Positions 36,001 to 48,900 are shown, counted from the stretch's first letter. The stretch is 64,000 bases of DNA from Aristolochia californica (GCA_029961685.1 JARWKL010000012.1:22119227-22183226); one strand, 5' to 3'. Numbers and translations: made by a program. The notes: generated by a model not told the origin, from the letters alone.

Positions 36001-39000
36001 AAGTAAGTTGACAAGAAGAAATCCATCTAAGCCTGCAATAGGACCTATGCATACCTGATACATAAACAGGAAGAGCTTCTTACCCATCATATATCTGAGA
36101 AGGGGAAAGAGTCTGACCAGCTCCATCTCCATTGCAGAATACATAGTCAATGGAAATGGCTGGAAGCGGTTGTTTGACAACCTTTCTGCCATGACGGTTA
36201 AACTTCCCAATACCACAATGAACCCCTCGCTAAAGTACCCCCAGCAGTAATGGTGACCCAAAAAATAAATCTAACCACACCTCTACTATGACTTAGCGAA
36301 AGGAAGCCTTGGAAGCCCTTCAACTGCAATTCCCACCACTCATATTCCAGGCACAAGCTCATGTCTAGTATCGCAAAAAACAAACTTATAGACAAGCCTT
36401 GACCAAGGACAATGTATAACCACCTAGAAAAATCAGAACTGGCATCCACCAGTTGGGGTTGTTATTACCATAAACCAGGAGACCACCAAAGAGGGATTAA
36501 GAACATAACAAAAAAACATTTTCATATTTATCTCAGAGAGTGGGTTGAGTGATCGAAAATGTACAATGCTCAATCTTTTTTAGGGCCAGCACCAATACTA
36601 GAAACTTGTCCAAACTAGAGAGAAAAAAGTGAGAGAATGTGTCATACAAACAAGGAAACGGAAATAAGGTTTAGGTCTAAGCACATCCCTACCCATGTGA
36701 CCTCCCTAATTGATTGATTACAATTTTTACATTCATAAGGATTCCTTTGAGACAAATCTAACTTCAACTCAAATTCTTACTTCAAATTCTACTTCCATTC
36801 TAACGCTACTATAACTCTTATGTTGACTAGGATGTCCATACATCCATGTCAACCCCTACGTTCTCTCCTAATTACTACTTGCCTTTATGGTAACATTAAA
36901 TACACCCAAATTTTCCTAGTTACAATTATAAAAACTACTATACCACCTAAGTTCCTAACATGACTCCACCTTCACGCGCCTAGTCCTCAACGTTTTGGCT
37001 ATGAGCAACATCTTCTTATTGTTGACAGGTCGGTGGAGCTCTGCCTTCAAACCAACAACAAAACATCCAATTATTGGCTTGCACTCACGCATGGTTTAGT
37101 GAAGGTAAAAAATGGCCCAACTGCGTAAGTTGAATTAATGGGTTCCTTGTTAGGTTTGTGAGTGGAACATAAGTTGAATCTCAATGCCTAGTCAGGGACA
37201 TGGCTTCTTCTTTTGGTAGGTCAACTCTGACTGGACAACCCATGCTAATGGTGAGGCCAAGTGGAAGTCCTCAAAGGCCAAGGACTTGACATGGAGATGT
37301 TTTCTAGTTGGACAGAATTCACCTTCGATCACTTGGCTGATCTGTTCTTTTGAACTTAGAGAATATGACCTAGAAGTGATATGGATGAGTCGAAAGGACC
37401 TCCATGGATTCCGGATTCTACGAACCCAAAGCATTCATTGCCAATTTGCCCAAGGTCAAGGCAACTCAAGTAGTCACTACTCAACTTCCCGCATGACTTT
37501 TCCTTCTTCTAATATTGATATCTCCCTGTAGAAAAATCAAATCAAGAAGTTGTTTCTTGCATTAAAAAATAGACTCATAAAGCTTTCTTTCAAGGTACAA
37601 TTCATTACTTAAAGTTTTGTTTTTAACGGCGCATATCATTGGTTAATTTGAAGCTTCGTTTTGTCGAATGCATCCTTGTTCAGCCCAACATTTGTCACTT
37701 CCAGCGTCAGTTCCCCTTGTAAAAAAAAATTGGACAGATGTTTGTTGTATTAAAATGTAGACCCAAAGTTCTTTTTAGAAAGGTATAATTTGGTACATAA
37801 AGATAGTATTTTGATGGCAAGAGATCCAAAGATGGTCAGCTCTCTGATACCATTGTTATAAAAGCTGTCCTAAAGAGAGATAAAAGTCAGAGAGAGAGAG
37901 AGAGAGACATGCAAAAAAGGACAAAAAAAATAGGGTCTGGGTCTACACATGTCCCTACACTTGAAAACTCTTCAATACGAATTAAATGTCTTACACTCAT
38001 AAGGATTTCTTTGAGAGATATCCAACAGTAAGTCCTACTTTACTCCAACTCCTTCTTCCCTTCTAACTCATAACTTTGACTACAATAACTTTTGCATAGA
38101 CTAGACATTCCCACATCCAAGTCAACCCCCACTTCTCTCCTAATTAGTAATGTACCTTTTTGAGTATATTAAATACCCAAAGTCCTTAATTACAATGATA
38201 AAGACTATTATACCCCTAAGTTCCAACCTAAAAATAATACAAATCAGTTCCAGCATCTATAATCAAGCAACACTAGCAGCTTATTGCATCATTCAGAGCC
38301 TCTCCTGCTACTAATCTTTCTACCTGGACTAGTCCTCCAAATGGTCACTAAAATTAAATTTGCTTGAAGTAATTTGGGAACACAGGCCCTGAAGGAATGG
38401 GAGGGGTCATAGACAACCATGAAAGGCTCATCCTGCTAGCACATTCAGGCACTTTGGGCTAGCGCAACTCAAGTGAAGCAAAATCCAAGCCTTATTAAAT
38501 GGTACAACGTTGCATCATGAGAAATTCTCAAACCTAGTAATCATAGAGGCTGAGGGCTAGTACAACTCAAGTGAAGCATAAATCCAAGCCTTATTGAATG
38601 GTGCAAAGTTGTAACATGAGAAATTCCTATCCTAGTAATAAAAGAGAGTGATTCAGCCAATATAATAAGCAAGATGAAAGGAGAATATCAGCCACCATAG
38701 AGACTCTATTTGAACAGATTATAGACCATTGCTCTCAACTTTCTCTTAAATGACAGCATAAAATCAGAGAAGCGAAGAGTATTTCAGATTTCCTTGCTAA
38801 ACAGAGTGTTTCCTAATGCCCTTGAGGTTGGAAGCTCCTTCCCAACTAATTGCATAAGCCTGAAATCTTCTCATTATACAAATTTATTATTTATTCAAGC
38901 TTCTCAAAGGAATAAAAGCCAAATTTTCAAAAATATAAAAAAAAAAAGTTCATCATAAGGGATTATTAGTAAGTGGAGACACTACCAACCTCAAGCAACC

Positions 39001-42000
39001 TTTAAATATTCTTGGTTTCACTTGGTGCAGGGGTAGGAGATCAAGTAACAGATCCTTAGCTACATCATGACCGTCTAGTGGCCGTTAAACATAGACGAAA
39101 TTCAGCTAATACACTTGATAGGGTTGGAAAGGAGATGATTTCCTAATGGTGTTCAACAGATTACCTCAACAACTTGATATATGTCAGCCCTAGCACAAGG
39201 TGGAATCATACCTTAGCATGGCTAGCCAAGTGGTTGACTCTCTTTCTGTCATGAATGGGTTTGAAGACAAACTTTCAGTGTTCTTTCAAACTTTATTATT
39301 TCTTTTATCTTCTAAGCCATATACGTGATCATTAACTTGTTTACTGGACAAAAACTCCGAATTTTCATTTTGTCTGCCAACAACTTTTCACCATCCATGC
39401 TGCTTCTACATGACAAACTGCATCTTTCTGTCATGAATGGGTTTGAAGACAAACTTTCAGTGTTCTTTCAAACTTTATTATTTCTTTTATCTTCTAAGCC
39501 ATATACCTGATCATTAACTTGTTTACTGGACAAAAGCTCCGAATTTTCATTTTGTCTACCAACAACTTTTCACCATCCATGCTGCTTCTACATGACAAAC
39601 TGCATCTTCTCATTATGACCTTAGTAGTACTCTCCAAGAACTAGAAACTAGATCTTTCCCTAGATCTAAACAAGACAACTCTCACTGCACAATGTGTGTG
39701 ACAGAAGTAATTAGAACTTCAGCTCAATCGCCACAATTGAGGTTTATTAGTGCAAGATCTTCATCACTTCAGTTCTCAACGTGTTTGATACAAGTATCAC
39801 TTCAATACACTTTGTCTGCTTCTTTCTTTGTAAGCTGAGCTTGTCCAAGCAATAACATTACTTGAAAAAAACTATCAGGTAAGAAAAAAAAAAAGCCAGA
39901 AAATGACATGGATGAAAGTGCTGAGCAAAAACTTCAAAAGGGCAATCTACTTATCGAGTTACTGAGGATGGAGCAGAATGGAAGATAAGAAACTATGGCA
40001 AGTATGAGAAAGCTAAACTTAGTCAATAGTGGCTTTTCGATAGACATAAAACTGCATATTACTCAATTATGCAGCCAGTTCACCATCCCTAAAAAGACTA
40101 CTTCTTAGAAGAAAAGGGAAAAAAAACAGAACATACAGCTAACTGAAACATAATCCTAGCTTAAAAGAACCCTGGTTATGATCAGTCACATACCCAACTT
40201 TTCCAAAAATTTCATCTCAAGGGAAAATGTGAGAGCAAAGCAAATTATTTAACCAAAGTACTTAGACTATTCAGTCATTTATTACTACAAGCAGAGAGTT
40301 TACCCATTTGTCATTCTAAGTTATTAACAATAATAATGCATGGTAACCAACATACCCTGGGTGGCATCCACCAACTCTCCATAATTTATCTTCACTGAGA
40401 ACATTCACTGCAAATACATCACCAGAATGTGTAGCAAGAGCAAGTAAGAATGTTCGCTGTTGTTTTTTACGCTGAAAGAGTTGAATATGATCAGGAAGGA
40501 TTTAAGAAATATCAAATCCATCAAACAAAATTCACTCCAATCACTTTGTATTGGAAATCTACCTTCTTCCCGATGAAGCTGCAACTGATACAGGAATAGC
40601 TTTCAGAGACACATTGATCAGGATCCTTCCATTCGGCAAAGGGCTTTCCACTACCTGTGTGCCATATCTACAGTTTACAAGATGCACTAATCAGACAATT
40701 TTATTATTAAAAAAAAAAAAACATCAGATAACAATTGTCAGGAATCCGGAAGAGGCTGGCAAGTGAAGGATCATCAGATCACAATATATTTCGAAGCACA
40801 TGAATAAATTACAGTTAGCTCTATTCTGCAGCCATTGGGATGAGTAAGACAATGATATCATGTGAAGGCCTCTAGAAATAATGTTGAGAAAGAAGAAGAT
40901 TGACAAACAAAAACATCGGTAAGAGAAAACTCATTACAAGTTTGTAGTTGGACAATAAATAAAAAAGTCTGGACAACAAAACCATTGTGCATATGCATGA
41001 GCAGGGAGCTTTACATGAGACCAAACAGTTCTAGTGAGATATGAAGCCAAACATGTTACATACAAATGGTCAGGCAAAACACATTACATGAAAATGGTTT
41101 GGCAAAACATGTTAAATGAAAATGGTTAGGAAATACATGTTCCATTAAAATGGTTTGGCAAAACACTTCTCTGAAGCGTTTTTACCCTCTTTGGCAACCA
41201 AAATTTTGTAACATTTAAGGTTCCCACACATAATGACTAATAATAGCACTCAGACATTGTTGGCATATTACTTCACTTTGCAGCATCAATGAAAACCATC
41301 CAAAGAAAAATCCTTCACTAAAAATCTTAATGAAGGGAAGATGGAATGGAAATAAATTACATCTCAAAATTGGATTTTAGCCAAACAAGCCAACTTTCAT
41401 AAATGACCAGCCCAAGAAACTGGTAAACTCTATTACTGAAGTGGCAACTAGCTTGGACCTCAACAGGATGCAAGCATGCCCACAAGTACGATATCCAGCT
41501 TATTCTGGGCCTAGTGATGTGGCTCCATGCACTTGAGATTTGGAAGTAAACATCAGAACCAGTATAAGCTTCTACTTTAAAAATAAAAAACAGATTTAGT
41601 GTAAACTTCGTTTCCTTTTGTTATCGGCGCCAAGCATCCTAAGGGAAACCATATTAGCAAGAAAGGCAGCGTGGTGACCATTTAAGTTTGTTCAAGATAC
41701 CGATGAACTTAACCTTAACTTACTTAGCCTCACATAAGCTATTCCGAATCTCCACCAAACATCATCTTGCCAACAAAACAACACGACAGAACAAAATTAT
41801 TTGTTCATTCTAGATTATATTAACGTTCTACTACATGATTACTTCAAGCTGAAGTAGGCAAAAGACCACTTTACGATGAAGGTAGCAAAAAAGCCACCTA
41901 CGAGAAAGGTCATTCTCCCACGAGAAAAAGTGATGCCACAGAGAGAGAGAGAGGGAGAGATAATCCAGACGACGCCTAAATGGTATTTTTTCTCAAAAAT

Positions 42001-42252
42001 CCTCAAAGCAACGTAAGTATTTGGAGGGAAATGGTTAAAAAGCCCCGGTCGAATTTAACGTAGGATCTTGCTACTCACGAATTCAGACACTTCTCGTGCT
42101 TTGAAGAAGTAGCAACTACAGTTTAAAAAAGAAAGAAAAAGAAGCAGAAGATGTGAACTCACTTTGACGAGTCCATCCGCATACAAAATCGCGAAATAAT
42201 CTCCATTGGGAGTAAAAGAGCTGAACAGAGGTTCAACTTTTTCTCCTGCCAT
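27089..42252 (-). CDS. WDR43: WDR43/UTP5 homologue, U3 small-subunit processome (t-UTP) protein
   Basis: WDR43/Utp5 is a nucleolar WD40 protein of the t-UTP complex, needed for pre-rRNA transcription and 18S processing. Twelve minus-strand exons: 42163-42252, 40563-40667, 40356-40471, 34663-34817, 34443-34531, 33845-34358, 33661-33753, 32514-32752, 27780-27862, 27522-27633, 27366-27440, 27089-27280. All phases agree and give 620 residues, close to the ~680 of animal WDR43. WD repeats fill residues ~1-300: SSFTPNGDYFAILYADGLVK, VTALSFANNGRILYTAGADG and ENLLAVSSEKIRVFNLE. A Lys-rich linker with ESPKKKDAKKKRPASE (~361-376) follows, then the Utp12-type helical domain (~430-550; DSVHVLLKQALHAEDRALLL) and a very acidic Asp/Glu tail (558-620), as in the family. 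The gene spans 15 kb because introns 1 (1.5 kb), 3 (5.5 kb) and 8 (4.7 kb) are large; introns 3 and 8 hold repeats. Start fixed by MAGEKVEPLF. Confidence 0.92.
28940..30202 (+). mobile_element. Degenerate Ty3/gypsy remnant in WDR43 intron 8
   Basis: Plus-strand gag end around 29280-29470: KRLTEPEMQARRERGLSYNY then DQKFAPGFKC. This is the well-known plant gypsy RREKGLCYNCDEKF zinc-knuckle region with two Cys and the His lost. A protease-like piece follows (~29640-29700, TFPIDRGSNCNFIS, with the DGGS active-site motif damaged). Polyprotein-like fragments continue to ~30170. A purine-rich tract (AAGAGGGGGAATTGATACAG at ~30190-30210) looks like a polypurine tract followed by an LTR start (TGATACAG). 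Frames are broken throughout. The element opposes the host gene's transcription. Confidence 0.65.
30203..32400 (+). mobile_element. LTR-like and C-rich tail of the gypsy remnant
   Basis: From the TGATACAG that follows the polypurine tract. The right boundary was not found: no matching 5' LTR is present and no clear inverted terminus was seen before WDR43 exon 8 at 32514. 30880-31680 is strikingly C-rich and G-poor on the plus strand. The 70-codon frame at 31242-31454 in it looks like a compositional artefact. The rest is AT-rich intron sequence. Confidence 0.4.
36590..38231 (-). mobile_element. Small non-autonomous LTR retrotransposon in WDR43 intron 3
   Basis: Two similar ~370-bp LTRs (5' LTR ~37854-38231, 3' LTR ~36590-36960) share blocks such as TTACAAT.ATAAA.ACTATTA, TCATAAGGATT.CTTTGAGA and TGTCAACCCC. 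The 5' LTR ends in AACA directly before a PBS reading TGGTATCAGAG on the minus strand (~37843-37853). The 3' LTR begins TGTTAGGAACTTAGG, preceded by a purine tract AAGGTGGAGTCA (~36961-36972). The internal region is only ~0.9 kb and has no gag or pol, so the element must be mobilised in trans (TRIM/LARD-like). It contains two degenerate copies of a ~150-bp module (37515-37670 and 37690-37840). LTR divergence is considerable, so insertion is not recent. Confidence 0.75.
38450..38645. repeat. Tandem duplication, ~105-bp unit
   Basis: The block GGGCTAG.[CG/TA]CAACTCAAGTGAAGC, then AATCCAAGCCTTATT.AATGGT and ATGAGAAATTC, occurs twice in a row (starting ~38456 and ~38563) with small differences. 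It lies in WDR43 intron 3. Confidence 0.7.
39241..39606. repeat. Near-identical 182-bp tandem duplication
   Basis: 39241-39422 and 39423-39604 differ at only a handful of positions (for example ATACGTGATC/ATACCTGATC, AAAACTCCG/AAAGCTCCG, CTGCCAAC/CTACCAAC). It lies in intron 3 of WDR43 and has no coding role. Confidence 0.92.
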
Positions 42253-42375
42253 TTAGCTGCAAGCGTAACAAGCTGGCGTAGACGAGAGAGAGCTTGCGAG
42301 ACAAGGGTTTTGGGTTTTTGTGGCAACGAGAGAGAGCTCGCGAGAAGAAACCAGGGTTTTGGGTTTTTGTGGGAG
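42253..42375 (-). promoter_or_regulatory. WDR43 5' leader with duplicated 44-bp unit and telo-box-like motifs
   Basis: Immediately upstream of the WDR43 ATG, the unit CGAGAGAGAGCT.GCGAG followed by GGGTTTTGGGTTTTTGTGG occurs twice (starting at 42283 and 42327). On the gene's strand each copy reads CCCAAAACCCT, close to the telo-box AAACCCTA found in promoters and leaders of plant ribosome-biogenesis genes. The motif and duplication are seen directly; regulatory function is inferred. Confidence 0.5.
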
Positions 42376-43740
42376 CTATTTCCATTCGCTACAGTTCTGA
42401 AGTCCCAACAACTCTAACCGAGTCAAATGAGTCGACTCGGATTAGAGAGTGGCGGGTCGGATAGGATGATTAGTGATTAATATAAATATAAGGTTATCAA
42501 AACTTGATTTGCTTAGTTAAATTATATTTTATTTTGGGTTACGAGATAATTTAATTGAATTAGTCCAAGCTATAAAATACCAATACATATATTTATTAAG
42601 AGTTAACTATTTATAAAAAAATATTTTGTAAATTTAATAAAAAATAAAATGAAATATATAAATAATTCTCATACATAATATAATAATCTAATATTTTAAT
42701 ATGTAAATTATATAATAATATTTTATAAAAAAAGGAGTATAAACCTAGGTCCTTCTAAGTTTAGGTGTACCTAACCAATTTTCAGTATAAATTATAATCA
42801 TTAATTTTTAATTAAATTACCTAAAAATTATTTAATCTTATTTTATTTTTATCTATTATCCCATCAAACTCAATTTAAAAATCATGTAGGGGGTGGACAC
42901 ACAAGTTTTGGAGAGAGAGAAAGAGAGAAAAAAAAAAAAAAAAAAAACTCTGCTCAAGTTTTGAAGTGAAAAAAACTTTCCAATTTTGGGATATAAATGG
43001 ATTCGATCCAATTGTGGGTATTTGAAATCAGAAATCCAAAAAATAAATATATTATATAAAAATTAGATATTCAGTGCAATTGATATATATTTGGATACTA
43101 TTTGAATTTGAAAACCTCAAAAAAAAAAAAAGCAATGAAAAAAATAAAATAACTACAAAAAATATTAATATTAAATATACAACTATAATTAAGAGTAATA
43201 TTCAGAAATATTTCAATGTTATCACATATTTTTAGTTGACATGTAAAAATATTAAACATAATATTATTAAATTTGAAGGGATTAGGATATCTTAGTTTTT
43301 ATTTAAATTTGAAATCGAGTTTGATATCATATCGGATATTCGATTAAGCATAATGTCACTAAATTTGAAGAGATTGTGGATTCATATATTTACCTGATTA
43401 GGATATCTTGGTTTTGGTTTCAATCTAGACCCAAGTTTGACATTGTATGTGATACTTGATTGAGTGTAAACTGAGGGATAACGGATCCGTTTATAATGTT
43501 ACTCAATTTGATACTAGTGAATTGAGTTATTGCAAGTTATATGATTTTTCATTACAAAAACTCTACTCTTTTATTCAAGACTAGTGAAACAATACTGAGA
43601 AAAATAAATAAATAAATTTATTAAATTATAGGGTTTAATCCATATATAACTTGGTTTGAGAAAAATAAAGAAAAATAGAAATTAAGAGAAGAAATATGAA
43701 AAGGAAAAAGCAAGGGCACAAGTTGAGGAGAGGAACTTCA
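42376..43740. other. AT-rich intergenic DNA left of the LTR array
   Basis: Very AT-rich. It contains a GA tract running into poly-A at 42905-42948 and a weak internal repetition of TTGATATCATATCGGATATTCG/GACATTGTATGTGATACTTG near 43320-43460. No gene. Confidence 0.55.
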
Positions 43741-45150
43741 TGTTGAATTTAGGAATGTAGAATTATGTTTGTCGTGATTATCATGATCAAGTGTAAATTA
43801 TTTATAGAATTACAACAAAGACAGTAGGTGATTATAATTCTACAATTTGAGTATGTCTTTGTTTCAATCGCCTTTTATCTTTATCTCTATCATTATATGT
43901 ATCCCTGAGAGGGAAGTCCAATACTGGTATTTAAAAAGAGGAAGTGTGTTATCGGGAGTGGGTTGGAGAAATTAGCGGCACTGGTAGCTGGTGGGAAGAG
44001 CAACGGCTGAAGCGAACAAAATCGCATCATCTGGTGGTAGAGTAGCGACACTAGTAGTGGTTTTGGGGTAGGCATAATTGTATCGTCCGGTAGAAGAGTA
44101 ACGGCATTGGAGGCAGATGCAATCGCATTGATCGAAAGAAGAGCAGCAACACTAGAGGTGGACGAAATCGCATCGTCTAGAGGAAGAGCAGCAACACTAG
44201 AGGTGGTTGGGGTATCGTCCTGTGGAAGGGCAACGACTAAGGTGGACGAATCGCATCGTCCAGTGGAAGGACAATAGCTAGGGCGGCCGGAATCGTATTG
44301 TATGGTGGAAGAGTAGCAGATGGGGAGGTCGGAATCGCATCGTCTGGAGGAAGAGCAGCATCACTAGAGGCTTTTCTTAGTTTTTTTTTTTAGAATATCG
44401 CTAGCAAGATTATTTGGTGACAGCGGAAGCTATTTAGAGAGACGGATAAGGGGAAGAGAAAAGTACCAGGTATGGGCATTGGTAGTCGACTGCAACGACT
44501 ACTTCCGAGAAGGATTTCTAGCGATGGCGGATTGGCTATGATTAATCGATCGGGAGCTTTGATACCAGGTAGAATATAGAAATATAGAATAATATTGTAT
44601 TTTGGGGCAAGCGTAATTGCATCGTTCGGTGGAAGAGTAACGACATTGGAGGCGGACGCAATCGCATCGATCGAAATAAGAGCAGCAACACTGGAGGTGG
44701 TTGGGGTATCGTCCTGTGGAAGGGCAATGACTGAGGTGGACGAATCGCATCGTCCAGTGGAAGGACAATAGTTGGGGCGGACGGAATCGCATTGTCTGGT
44801 GGAAGAGTAGCAGTTGGGGAGGTCAAAATCATATCGTCTGGAGGAAGAGCAACATCACTAGAGTTTTTTTTTTTTTTTAGAATATCGTCGGCAAGATTAT
44901 ACGGTGACGGTGGAAGCTATTTAGAGAGACGGATAAGGGGAAGAGAAAAGTACTAGGTATGGCATCGGCAGTCGACTACTTCCGAGAAGGATTTATAGCG
45001 ACGACGAATTGGCTCTGATTAATCGATTGGGAACTTTGATACCATGTATAATATAGAAATGTAGAATAATATTATCGTGATTATCATTGATCAAGTATAT
45101 ACTATTCATTTTTTTTTTTATCTTTATCTTTATTTCTGTCACTTCAGGGG
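43741..45150 (-). mobile_element. LTR-flanked repeat block with duplicated PBS and 42-bp minisatellite interior
   Basis: On the minus strand, 5' LTR-like sequence (~45046-45150 or beyond) ends in ATACA before a PBS (TGGTATCAAAG, at ~45033-45045). An interior of ~440 bp follows, then an LTR-end fragment (~44563-44600), a second PBS (TGGTATCAAAG, ~44556-44566), a second similar interior of ~640 bp, and a 3' LTR-like region (43741-~43915) sharing CGTGATTATCAT.GATCAAGT and TTTTATCTTTATCT with the 5' one. The interior is built of ~42-bp units (GTGGAAGAGCAACGAC then GGACGAATCGCATCGTC) that keep 14-residue periodicity on the minus strand. No pol is present. Probably a non-autonomous element with an internal tandem duplication. 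Confidence 0.6.
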
Positions 45151-45988
45151 TTAAGAGATAGCATGTTAATGTGTTATTCCCCTCTCGCTTTTTTATTTAT
45201 ATAAGTGGAGCATGAATGCTCTAATACATAAGAATAAAAAAGAACATTCAAACTGACTATTAATTACAATTTATACCAATCACTTTCATAATTACATAGA
45301 ATACTACTCAAACTTTTTTAACAAATTTTAATAGCTAGAATTACTTCAAATGCTGGATTTAAAGTTCAGAACCATGGAATACATTCCAATGCACCCTAGT
45401 GAGCTTGGGTGCTTCAGGTCAAGTCAGTCCAAACGGTTTGTCAAAGGATAAAGAAGTGTCTGCGTTTGCTGAATAAACTTTTATGTAATTTACAAGTATC
45501 TCTTTAGCTAAGAAAGAGAGATCAAATCAAATACTGAGTTTTATTTTTATTTTTTCTTTATCACTTACCTCTATGCAGGCTTCTCCCTGTCCTACGTATT
45601 TAATCAATGGTTCTCCTAAGCTAAATTTGAAATTCTTACCGTGCTTCTATGAGTACATATCATGGGCATTCAGCGAATTACTTCATTATGAATATTTTTT
45701 GGCTTCTTCAGCTTTAGTCATTGTTTTTCAGTATGAGATCGGTTAGTAACTCAAATTCAGTATTGCAGTTGTAAACAGTCCCAAATGTTGAAAAGAAAGT
45801 AACTCGTATTCAAGACTTGGAAAATTGTTCTTCCAGTATCCGCTTTTCTACAATAATTGGAGCCAAAGAAACACACGGATGGCAGATTTCTCACATCCCA
45901 GAATGCTTCTGCTGTTGTAAACCCCTTTTTACAATGATGAAGGGTCAGATCCCTGCTTCATATACTGAAAATACAAGCTTCGATGATC
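45151..45988. other. Intergenic DNA and 3' region of the kinase gene
   Basis: AT-rich. The part nearest 45989 should be the kinase 3' UTR (minus strand). No clear poly(A) signal stands out among several AATAAA-like sequences, and no other feature is visible. Confidence 0.4.
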
Positions 45989-48900
45989 TTATTTAATGTT
46001 GGCAGCTGCTGCCATGGACCGCAATTCCTTGGCAATCTCCGAGAAAGACGGCCTAGAGTTGGGATCTGACGACCAACACCTCTCCATCAGGGATCTCCAT
46101 AATGGGTCACACCAATTTGGTATCTCTGGCCTTAAATCACCCTTAAGTACACCAGCTGAAAAGAAACAACAAACTAAGTTTATCAATCTTCATCCCTCCC
46201 ACTTCCTGAATCTTCATTTGCAAGAACCAGATAAAGGACACAGAGAGACAGACAAGCTCACTTCTATGTGCTACTGAAAAATATGAGAAATACAACAAAG
46301 TATATGCAAATCTTTCTGGTAAAATAGGGCTTGGATTTTACTAGTAAATAAATGGTAAACCAGTTCAACATACCCAGTATGTCCCTAGAACGCATATTTG
46401 AATAAGGTTCATCCCCTGTCAGTAGTTCCCACATAACTATCCCAAACGAGTATACATCAATCTGCATAAAAAAAAGATAAAAATGTTAGGCTGCAGGTGC
46501 AACAAAAGCACAGAGTCTAGCAGTAATGAATAAAATGAACAACCTTTTCAGTCACACTGCAGCTTTTAGCCATCATAAGCTCTGGTGCCATCCATTGGAT
46601 AGTTCCCCTAACACCTCCAGATACTAGTGTCCCTCTCTTCACCTTTGATAGGCCCAAGTCCCCAATCTAGAGATAAAGACACACATTCAGGAAATGGAAG
46701 TATTCCTCAAAAATGGCCACCCAATGTGATGCATAAGAGTATCACATAGATTACCTTACAGACTGGTCGCTGAGGATCACGCGTATTAACAAGGAAGTTG
46801 TGAGACTTTAGATCAAAGTGGATAATATTTTTCTCATGAAGATATTCCATTCCAAATGCTGCACCCATTGCTATAATTATCCTCTTCCGACGATCAATAG
46901 TTCTGTCAGACAAAAACTAGTTATTAAAGAAGATGACATCAGAGTATAAGCAATCATCTGTTTTACTACAATGTTGACTCTCCTACTTCCACATATTCAT
47001 TATCCCACATGACCAAAAGGAAAGAACTATAGACCCAGTAAGTTAAAAAATTCAAAGGATATGTCTGAGTACAACATGACTACATTTTTGGCATGTCCTA
47101 CCCTAAAAATAGAATGCAGAACAAGTTTGGTTGGAATTTACTTCAAAATTACCCTTGTTACATTACAATTACAATGAAAATCTGCACTTAACAAAGCACT
47201 TTCTAAACCGGGAATCTTCTACATAAAGATATGATAGAAAGGGCTTACTTGGCAGACAATCCAATCCTCAAATTGGTACCTTATAGCTATAAAAAGATTC
47301 TTGAAAGTTCAAAACTAAAACCCAGCCTATTTCCCTTTTGCAATGAGAATAAGCAGGTAAGAACCATACCTATCCTTTTTCTGCAAAACTTGTCTCAGGG
47401 ATCCATTCACCATGTACTCCATTACAGTTGCTAAGTTTATTACCGGCCCTTCTGAGACCACTCCATAAAAAGCAACCACATTTGGATGGCGAAGTTGACC
47501 CAGTAGGATGGCTTCCTTCCAAAAGTCAGCAATCTGCAAGAACAAGTGTTGGGAGAAGTTAACAAGGTAATACTAAAACAAATGTTCAAAATAAAATTAA
47601 CTCAGAGCAGGCAACACATATGCTTCAACAAGAAAAAGCATCAAGAAACCTCATTGATTTCCAGAATGTTATTGACACAGGATAACTGGTCAAGCAGTTC
47701 TTTCATCAAGGCAGAATTTACTTTAGATGGAACCTACATTCACCGTGACATATATAGCATACCACTCTATAGCATACCAATATACAGTCACTAAGTGCAA
47801 TGGAGAAGAAAAAAACAATGAGAAATTGAGACAATAATTACCAAGCGATTCTTTCCTTCCAATTCCCCTCCTGTAAAGCAACTTGGTTTAATACGCTTGA
47901 TGGCAACATCAGAGCCCCTCCATTTGCCATAAAACACAGTACCATACGTGCCTGAGCCCAACTCCTTTATTTCTTCCAGATCTGAATTTTTAATTGTCTA
48001 CAAACAAGAAAGGAGAGAAAGGTTTCTCAATAGAATGAAATGAAAAGAGTAGACACTAGAAATTAAACAAATAGAAAGAATTAAAATATACACCCCGCAC
48101 CTGCAGCTCTTGAGTTGCTAAATGAGCAAAATTGCAACAGGCATCAGCTTCTATATTAGGAGTGCAGTGCAATCGTTTCTCATTGGCCTGCCAAGCAATT
48201 CCAAACAATAACCAAAACAATAAATGCCAGATAGAAATCAACTTTGAATCTTAAATTTGATTGTGAAATACCTTTTCATCTGCATTCAAACATGAAGACC
48301 CAGTCTCCTTGTCAGATTCTTGATGCTCAACTATCATCGAAGTTCTACTTGAAGTAGTGTTAACAGGAGAAACAAATTTTGCAGTTGAGACCAAGCAGGG
48401 GGGCTCATCATCCAACAGATCAGATCCACCTTCCACCCGAGACCTGAGAAAGAGATCTTCCAATAGTGATATACTAGCATTACAACCCCTTGGTGGAGAA
48501 GACATTGAATAGGTGATTTCCACAGATGACAAGGAAAGGTTCTTCATTGAAAGATCCAGTGATAGCTGATTATTTGCACAGCGTAATTCTTTCACAGCCT
48601 CATCAGCATTAACAACTGTGCAGCTCATTTGTATTTTCTGGTCTTCACATGGATACTTTATCAATTTTGAGCTGTGGTTGAGCCCTGGATCATTACATGA
48701 AAAACTTGAAATAAGTGCTGCAAAATTGTTTTTCTGATTCAGCTCAATTACATGTACTTCCTTGTGTTCCTCACTTGTCCTTGTTAACAGGCTTGCAGCA
48801 TGAAGAGGATAATTGCATTTAGAGCCACAATAAGTTTCATGATTAGTTAATTCAGAGCACGGAAGGTCATTCCACATAGTATTAGCCCGAAAACATGGAT

